A stretch of DNA of 64,000 nucleotides from Membranipora membranacea (Eukaryota > Bryozoa > Gymnolaemata > Cheilostomatida > Membraniporidae): the NCBI GenBank assembly GCA_914767715.1, contig OU612073.1, forward strand, positions 13,144,001-13,208,000. The letters run 5' to 3'. Made by a program: the position numbers and the translations under genes. The notes under the pieces were generated by a model, which was not told where the DNA came from, did no database searches, and saw only the letters and a list, made by a program, of their open reading frames with translations. This document shows, one piece after another, positions 60,001-64,000 of the stretch. Positions within the stretch are counted from its first letter, which is position 1; each line of letters starts with the position of its first letter.

Positions 60001-61361
60001 ACCTGCTTGACCCTTTCTGATGGGTCGCTAGGTAGAGGACCATTCATAGGTATGCCAGGTATTGGTCTTCCAGCTAAGTGCACCACCATATCATAGATGG
60101 TCTTGAGATCCTTTCTCAGATTGTTACTATCAGAGCCTCCCTTGCTACCACCACTGTCGCCTGACTTGGTAACACCACTAAAAAATAAATATTGTAATGG
60201 TTAGGATACTTTCACACCACTGTAGTACTTACCTTGACTTGAAACAAAGATATAAGTCCTACAAGAAAACTTAGGTTGTATGATAATGCAGACTTATGTT
60301 TTCAAGTCAAGTCATGACTTAGACTTGACTCATAGATTGGTGACATTACAATCATAAAACTCTTGAAAATCCCCCGCTGAGGTCAAGTAAGCAATAGCTC
60401 ATTATCATGTAGATGACCCAATTGCTGATATTTCTGATGAGTAATAGCAAGGATGACGATGTCAATTAGTGCTCTAGATCTGAGTATTAAGACCATTTGA
60501 GTTTATTCTGACTTGAAAATTTTCTTTCCTCATTCTTCATGGCTCCGACTATGGGTGAGCTAACTAAGATAACATATATTTTAGTGCTTGGAAATAGTAG
60601 CAGAAGCCGTTTCTAGTCTCAGTATGATCCAATGTGCTTATAAAGAATATAATGAGGGCCGGTGTGTAGGAGCCCTCTCAGGCGGCCGGTGTGTAGGAGG
60701 CCTCTCAGGCTATTTGTGTGGAATTCTGAGCAGGAATTACTTACTAAAGCTTGTAGTCTGTTTCATTTCTACATTGATTTCTGATGGAAGGGCAAGCAAT
60801 ATTATCGCAAAGTTATGGCATATTGTGGACACATTTTTTGAAATCACATTTAATATAAAATTAAACTAAAAGTCAAAATTAGAATTATACTCCAATATGG
60901 GACATAACGGCACTGAAGCATAGTAAATTATTATACAAATGGTTTTGGCATTTCTTTCAATTGTTGTAAGCAAATCAAAATCTTGTTGACTTATTATTGC
61001 GTTTTTAAGTTTTGTTTGAGGTTTCATGGAATTCAATCCTGATTGTAATCTAAAGATTATAGTGTTTGTCAATTTATTTGTACGAATAACAATATTTTCT
61101 GAAAAGTTGAATATAATATAATGGCATACCTTCTGAGAGACTCTGGTATTCTGATGGGATAGGATCCTCCAGGCCAGCCATGAGCAGAGAACCATCTCTG
61201 TACTGAGTAGAGAACCTCCTGGTGGAATATTCCCTCCTCTGATTCCTCATCAGGGAACATCGCTGACCCCAGTGACCTCCGAGCTGCCTCAGCGTTACTA
61301 TCTGACTTACCAGCCTTGTTTACAGCTCCTTTACGATGTCCGACATCATAAGGGTCAGAAT
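35304..61361 (-). CDS. CFAP47: CFAP47, cilia- and flagella-associated protein 47 (3' part, 33 exons)
   Basis: Exons (high to low): 61361-61130, 60177-59965, 59650-59437, 59164-58960, 58125-57956, 56823-56644, 56086-55976, 55203-55083, 54415-54267, 53259-53111, 53027-53007, 52596-52442, 50546-50427, 49992-49843, 48845-48577, 48093-47958, 46618-46471, 46071-45968, 45699-45428, 45158-45010, 43751-43607, 43139-43022, 42698-42533, 41999-41783, 40554-40398, 40068-39475, 39329-39306, 39003-38763, 38165-37900, 36974-36803, 36507-36346, 36050-35882, 35516-35304. All are GT-AG and phase-consistent, about 1,970 codons. Content: a calponin-homology domain, then a long series of ASH/MSP-like Ig domains (LTNPTDRTLEF, KLSNPSNTKAL) and a C-terminal region with TGGIWKFPVRF. 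CFAP47 is an axonemal protein needed for normal sperm flagella in mammals. The first exon here starts with a split codon, so the 5' part lies upstream, beyond 64 kb or in unrecognised exons. Confidence 0.93.
39306..39329 (-). CDS. CFAP47: CFAP47 24-nt microexon
   Basis: Acceptor TTTTTAG/AT and donor G/GTAATT enclose 24 nt encoding WDGQPLA between phase-1 junctions. It joins in frame to DKDQQYHKIF in the next exon. Like the 594-nt exon, it could be skipped without frame change. Confidence 0.6.
39475..40068 (-). CDS. CFAP47: CFAP47 symmetric 594-nt exon, low-complexity insert
   Basis: Acceptor ACCCAG/AT and donor GCTG/GTAAAT delimit 594 nt (198 codons) open throughout in the one frame required. 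It encodes a Ser/Tyr/Pro/Asn-rich, probably disordered segment (HTSFTTTTKLACQQPSSK, VQVYDLPTDYVKVAPKYFS). Both ends are phase 1, and skipping it joins the neighbours in frame. No ASH or other domain is visible. It may be a lineage-specific or regulated exon. Confidence 0.7.
40398..43751 (-). CDS. CFAP47: CFAP47 exons 21-25 (Ig-like domains)
   Basis: Exons 43751-43607 (acidic SDNEDDEYNGYKVWYGTSC), 43139-43022 (EIGVNNPTDTDIKLEVEIHG), 42698-42533 (GEFWYDIDLIAENP), 41999-41783 (SISLTNPTDRTLEFVPTISN, then KPGATVEVPLNFMPSSLGE) and 40554-40398 (FGEWVFTVTGKGTLP, IIPFRNPLDCAVSVDVVL). The WYDIDLIAE and GEWVFTVTGKG strands are the best ASH-like signatures. Confidence 0.92.
40555..41782. other. CFAP47 intron, no recognised feature
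   Basis: A 1.2-kb intron between exons 41999-41783 and 40554-40398. No gene, RNA or clear repeat. Confidence 0.45.
43752..45009. other. CFAP47 intron, no recognised feature
   Basis: A 1.26-kb intron. A GA-rich simple-sequence stretch lies at about 44,092-44,145; nothing else is identified. Confidence 0.45.
45010..48093 (-). CDS. CFAP47: CFAP47 exons 16-20 (Ig-like domains)
   Basis: Exons 48093-47958, 46618-46471, 46071-45968, 45699-45428 and 45158-45010. Features: FTITLDSKYYSAPTKINLPH; LPIKFTAEKSGHYPCKIILE; IPIINTSKHDWYLEAIIQG; GMGFFGPPSIIAKAMQMTTY with YPLTFRPAYEAE; VLEGQLGKYELTALPRRRG. The alternation of strand-rich pieces and NTS/NP turns fits successive ASH-type domains. Confidence 0.9.
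46619..47957. other. CFAP47 intron, no recognised feature
   Basis: A 1.34-kb intron with no gene, RNA or inverted-repeat structure that I can support. Confidence 0.45.
48577..50546 (-). CDS. CFAP47: CFAP47 exons 13-15 (in this window)
   Basis: Exons 50546-50427 (FFCPSDTVHLKANETRTIQL), 49992-49843 (CSLILMNEDIGEFLYTVEAK) and 48845-48577 (DDVIYWKCEEG, then a helical AAHQQMTEMEYERRRVTGTL). A possible extra 21-nt exon at 49,556-49,536 (adding DIVEKCG) is frame-neutral and optional. The donor after the first exon is GTTTGA. Confidence 0.88.
51772..51890 (+). rRNA. 5S rRNA gene
   Basis: The 119-nt sequence from GTCTACGGCCATATCACG to GGGTGCTGTAGACT matches animal 5S rRNA end to end, including GGATGGGTGACCGCCTGGGA. 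A run of Ts follows at once and would terminate Pol III. The A-box-side segment (ATGCTATGCAACG in place of a more usual AAGTTAAGCAACG) is altered, so activity is uncertain. It lies antisense in the CFAP47 intron between 52,442 and 50,546. Confidence 0.85.
52442..53259 (-). CDS. CFAP47: CFAP47 exons with a 21-nt microexon
   Basis: Exon 53259-53111 (REESACYELHKIEVDITNPF) ends with two bases of a codon. Microexon 53027-53007 adds KSVWMDKM in frame, and exon 52596-52442 continues KDAAPKSKKKNKK and a Ser/Pro-rich segment. Without the microexon the frame reaches a stop, so it is needed. Its acceptor is ATAGAG/ATC and its donor GTAAGG. Confidence 0.8.
52761..52833 (-). tRNA. tRNA-Met (CAT), copy 1
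   Basis: 73 nt folding as a standard tRNA with anticodon CAT in CTCATAA, A box TAGCGCAGTAGG and B box GTTCGATCC. A short T-rich tract lies 3' (GTTGTTTTG), giving a Pol III terminator. The 5' flank differs from copies 2-5. Located in a CFAP47 intron, same strand as the host gene. Confidence 0.88.
54267..56086 (-). CDS. CFAP47: CFAP47 first Ig-like (ASH) exons after the CH domain
   Basis: Exons 56086-55976, 55203-55083 and 54415-54267 encode ILVDNKGKVTPIEYKVFLQG, then IKLSNPSNTKALQYQPIISG, then VNMSVEFKSRFLRPAEAMLI. The recurring N-P-(S/T) turn followed by a strand and a GRD/GKD loop is typical of ASH/MSP-like domains in ciliary proteins. Confidence 0.9.
54535..54582. repeat. 48-bp near-perfect hairpin sharing the P-like tip
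   Basis: CATAGACTTAATAATAAT is mirrored by ATTATTATTAAGTCCATG. The tip is the same as the ends of the P-like transposon at 27.6-30.8 kb. No clear 8-bp duplication flanks it (TAATACAC / TACCATAC). Confidence 0.6.
54928..55005 (+). pseudogene. 5S rRNA pseudogene, internally deleted
   Basis: The 5' 27 nt and the 3' ~45 nt match the 5S gene at 51.8 kb, but about 33-34 nt in the middle are missing between two AACG copies, and a further 7 nt (GTTAGTA-like) are missing downstream. The internal Pol III control region is therefore gone. It is antisense in the intron between CFAP47 exons 55203-55083 and 54415-54267. Confidence 0.88.
56644..59164 (-). CDS. CFAP47: CFAP47 calponin-homology domain exons
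   Basis: Exons 59164-58960, 58125-57956 and 56823-56644. The CH pattern is clear: SERIVLAWMNDMY (helix 1), WLVNYDYDLLDGLVLGACLG followed by AYCPFLI (helix 3 and loop), AEQCLHNAIKVVNAMRYIG (helix 4), DITDPNPIALMMLSVYFYQK (helix 6). CH domains bind actin or tubulin-associated partners; in CFAP47 a microtubule/axonemal contact is likely but not proven. A 518-bp MITE and two tRNA-Met sequences lie in the introns of this part. Confidence 0.92.
56935..57452. mobile_element. 518-bp MITE with ~190-bp inverted repeats
   Basis: The arms begin AATAGACAGTTTTCTG and stay alignable for about 190 bp (56,935-57,120 against 57,265-57,452), including CCCACGCCGCATAGGAAAAA. The interior is short and non-coding. 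No target duplication is evident. It sits in the CFAP47 intron between exons 58125-57956 and 56823-56644. Confidence 0.8.
58193..58265 (-). tRNA. tRNA-Met (CAT), copy 2
   Basis: Identical body to copy 1. The 3' side reads ATTAGTTTTGG, so a TTTT terminator follows. Its upstream flank resembles that of copies 3-5. It forms the left arm of an inverted pair with copy 3, 403 bp away. Confidence 0.88.
58266..58668. repeat. Spacer between two inverted tRNA-Met copies
   Basis: The two ends of this 403-bp spacer are partly complementary: the GGGGCC-rich blocks next to each tRNA are mirrored, so the pair forms a large foldback unit of about 560 bp. The interior shows no other structure and no long open frame. 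Confidence 0.55.
58669..58741 (+). tRNA. tRNA-Met (CAT), copy 3
   Basis: Same sequence on the plus strand, followed by GTAGTTTTGG (terminator). The upstream flank GGGCCCCTTTCCCTTGGATT is shared with copies 4 and 5. Confidence 0.88.
59437..61361 (-). CDS. CFAP47: CFAP47 exons preceding the CH domain
   Basis: Three exons (61361-61130, 60177-59965, 59650-59437). They encode SLGSAMFPDEESEEGIF and YSVQRWFSAHGWPGG, then a Gly/Ser-rich patch and a helical region (DLKTIYDMVVHLAGRPIPG), then HPEYLMEPRDYKHWRWL and AIFEAVSKRAWTDVLLQ. The last part leads directly into the CH domain. Phases 2, 2 and 0 at their 3' ends. Confidence 0.9.
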
Positions 61362-61823
61362 CTACACAAAATATACCAAATCTAGGGTCACAATATTAAA
61401 TGCAACACATCATGATGTTGTCTTATGGGAGTTGTCCTTTAAATCTGTTAATTGTTATTATTTTAATGTGTTTTTATTGAGGTTTTCATATATATATAAT
61501 TATGTTGCAAACAAACACAAACTGTGTTGCTAAGACGGTAAGATATAGTCTCAAGGGAGGATAGTTATCCCGACCATCACATGAGGCCAGCACGTTGCAT
61601 ACAGCAATATTCGGAGGATAAACCCCAAAATCTAAAACAAGTCTCTAGGTTATAGCCTATCTATAGCCTGCTAATTTACTGATTAACAGGATTGTCTGGC
61701 AAGGTTGTTTCCACTTCTTTCATTAATATATTATATCATCATTATGTTTTTGTATTTGATAAAATTAGGATCATAAAATGTAGGGAAGAGTACAGAATGA
61801 GCTTGTCATGTGGCCAAAACTGC

Positions 61824-61896
61824 TGCCTCGAGTGAGGATCGAACTCACGACCTTCAGATTATGAGACTGACGCGCTGCCTACTGCGCTATCGAGGC
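61824..61896 (-). tRNA. tRNA-Met (CAT), copy 4
   Basis: One base differs in the 3' acceptor strand (TCGAGGC instead of TCGGGGC). It converts the T-G wobble of the other copies into a T-A pair, so the fold is kept. A TTTT terminator (GCAGTTTTGG) follows. Confidence 0.88.
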
Positions 61897-62257
61897 CCTG
61901 AAAACCAAGGGAAGGTGCCCTAAAATTGCGCAAGAGGCCAGATTTTGGGGTTATCACCTACATTTACAGTGAACTCAAAGCAACCAGCCAAGTCAGGCGC
62001 CTCCTTTTGAATAGAATTGATAATGAGATGTGTACGGCGGGTGATGGCTTATAAAGAACAATGGATTAAAAAAAATTAAATCAAAAAAACAGATTAAAAT
62101 TTAGATTAATAAAACTATAGAAAAATAAATTAGAACAAAATTAATGGAAGTATTTGTGAATGACTATTTACAGACCTTAAAACATTTTATCGTCTGCTTT
62201 ATTTTCCTATATATAAACGCTATTGAATTTGGCATTCAATATCATCCTGGAGTATCT

Positions 62258-62509
62258 TAAAAGGTTGATTAAAATCCGGTGGCATATCACTCGCCCATCC
62301 CGAGGCATGGGCGGCGAAATATCAATGCCTTAATGGCAAGGCCGCAATATCTGCGCCAATTTGCTCTCAGTTTGCAGGCAGGTCGGAGCACACCTGGGGG
62401 CCAACCAATCCCCAGTAGAAGATGGACTGCAGTGGGATTCGAACCCACGACCTTCAACACTTGCGTGTTGAAGTCCGGCGCTCTAACCAACTGAGCCACC
62501 TCCTACTCC
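62258..62509 (-). mobile_element. tRNA-derived SINE, family 1 (copy c, best preserved)
   Basis: Minus strand: GTGGCTCAGTTGGTTAGAGC (A box) and GTGGGTTCGAATCCCACTGC (B box). The body includes CAGGTGTGCTCCGACCTGCC and CAGATATTGCGGCC, and the tail is near GGTTGATTAAAA. It lies upstream of the first CFAP47 exon seen here, presumably in an intron. It is a useful consensus for the other three copies. Confidence 0.88.
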
Positions 62510-63155
62510 AAATCTATAGTTTTATCAATTAAATTTTCAATAAGTCTTTATTAATTTGATTTATTTCTGTTAATTCATCTTTTTTCAGGGTATAACATTT
62601 TGAAAAAAAGTTAGAAACTATCCCCCCTTCTCATCTCTGACGTAAACGTGGGGTATGTTCTGCACAAGCCCAGTAAACTGCCACTACTTTCTACTTTAGA
62701 GAACTGTTAAGGCTGAAATTCTCAACAAAGGTTTTTGAATGAAGTCATATACATATGTACAAAGTCTCCTGACAACGAAAATATATTTATTTTCAATTTA
62801 TGTTGAAAGAATCAGCAACTAGAAATCTATAGATGTGAAACTTTATGGGCTTGTAAATTACACAACGCATGTTTACATCATAGATGAGCAAGGCAAATTT
62901 CTTAAACTAAGAATAATTTTAACCTAGAAATGCTATGAAATTTGTATATATTTTGAAATATTTCAAAACTAGTACTGAACTAGTTGCCTAAATTTGGCAG
63001 CATTGAAATAATTTGATAGGTATATGAGGCATCACCTATTCGTATCCATACGTTTGTCATTGTAAACCTAGTGGTTATTGCTTTATATAGTTCGGATGAA
63101 TGATTACTGGTTATTCTGTCTGGAGCTTTTAGTGTTTCCAAGGGGACAAAACTAC

Positions 63156-63228
63156 TGCCCCGAGTGAGGATCGAACTCACGACCTTCAGATTATGAGACT
63201 GACGCGCTGCCTACTGCGCTATCGAGGC
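63156..63228 (-). tRNA. tRNA-Met (CAT), copy 5
   Basis: Same body as copies 1-3; 3' GTAGTTTTG terminator. The upstream flank (CCTTTCCCCTGGATTTCAG) matches copies 3 and 4. Confidence 0.88.
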
Positions 63229-64000
63229 TCTGAAATCCAGGGGAAAGGGCCCAAAATTACGCTGGAGAGGGGGGCCCTTTGCAATAGTCCTACCAGTCTT
63301 GAGATTTTGTGGTTCACAATTTCATAAGATTTCACTCTAAAGGTCCTGCCTCTAAAGGTCTTGCAGTAGTTGCACAATAATCTTAGAACTACTAAGATCG
63401 TGGTTGATAACTGATTGCAGATTCTCTAAGATGCATGCCCAGCGCGGAGGCCAAAAGTGTTCAATAAACTTTGAAAAACCGAGGTTAAAGGTCATAGTTT
63501 ATGCAGAGATGTCCAAATAAACAGTTAATGTCTTCACCTCAAATTGACTTCCTCTATTATTCTTCATTTTTATCTCCGAGGATCGGGTCACTTATTACCA
63601 GCGGTAGGATAATTCTGAATCTCTAATCAGAGAATATCAAGTGATAACTGTGATTTTATTCACTACAAGGACTGTCAGACTGTCGAGGTATTGAATTATA
63701 AAAAAACTTTCCGTGGTGCTCCCTAGAGAGATCAATCATTGGAAATATGCTAATCTAAGTTAACCATGCATATTCTTAGCTGACCTTGTGTTTGATATAG
63801 GTAAATCTTAGCTGACCTGGTATTTAAAGGTAATCAGGTGTTGAACCTATAGTCAATCTTGCAAAGTCTATTGTGCTGTTAGCTATAGTTAGTGTTGGCA
63901 GCCCTGATGCTAATTTTAAAAACATTTTGGCATCAGCTTATTGAATGGTGTTTCATGTATATGTAGGATTTGAAGATTGGGTCAACCAGGGGTATTTATG

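Larger units (their letters stand above)
61362..64000. other. Upstream CFAP47 intron sequence
   Basis: The exon at 61,361 starts mid-codon, so an earlier exon must exist. I found no convincing exon from here to the window end apart from the tRNA and SINE sequences listed, so this is probably one long intron. Confidence 0.5.

Noticed and set aside
60588-60869. 93-codon plus-strand frame with repeated RCVG
   Set aside because: It comes from a short 27-bp tandem duplication in an intron, with no recognisable domain.
1-64000. CRISPR arrays, operons, bacterial promoters
   Set aside because: The window is clearly eukaryotic, with spliced genes; the periodic repeats are minisatellites or coding repeats, not spaced direct repeats with unique spacers.

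Overview
The window is nuclear DNA of an animal, most likely an aquatic invertebrate. The evidence is GT-AG multi-exon genes with 0.1-6 kb introns, AT-rich non-coding DNA, Pol III genes (5S rRNA, tRNA-Met) and many transposon remnants, together with a ciliary gene, a mucin/lectin surface gene and a THAP gene. I cannot name the phylum from sequence alone. Both large genes lie on the minus strand, and their exon phases agree across every junction I translated.

1-14.5 kb: gene-poor repeat-rich DNA. It holds a decayed CR1-like LINE split by a ~2 kb foldback element, a 281-bp MITE, a tRNA-derived SINE, a 10-bp minisatellite, a second LINE 3' fragment and a second SINE family.

14.5-32.8 kb (minus): a complete 15-exon gene for a predicted ~2,224-residue type I membrane protein. 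It has a signal peptide, four SUEL/rhamnose-type galactose-binding lectin domains alternating with Thr/Ser-rich mucin segments (one a 1,196-residue exon with 40-residue tandem repeats), one C-terminal membrane span and a tail of about seven residues. Every lectin domain is two exons (phase 1-0-1) and every mucin exon is phase 1-1, so the gene looks built from interchangeable modules. One 5.7-kb intron carries a P-superfamily-like transposon (27,613-30,796; perfect 8-bp target duplication, ~770-bp inverted repeats, a THAP-domain reading frame on the opposite strand). Another intron is almost entirely a TTAA-flanked element.

33.2-33.8 kb: an intergenic inverted-repeat element with an 11-bp flanking duplication.

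35.3-61.4 kb (minus): the 3' part of the CFAP47 gene (cilia- and flagella-associated protein 47), 33 supported exons and about 1,970 codons, running from just before the calponin-homology domain through ASH/MSP-like Ig domains to the stop. The 5' part lies beyond 64 kb. Notable are microexons of 21 and 24 nt (plus a possible second 21-nt one) and a 594-nt phase-symmetric exon of low-complexity composition. CFAP47 introns also host a 5S rRNA gene, a 5S pseudogene, five tRNA-Met(CAT) sequences (four in 5 kb), MITEs and a SINE.

The two genes share no obvious pathway: one is ciliary, the other probably a cell-surface or mucosal glycoprotein.
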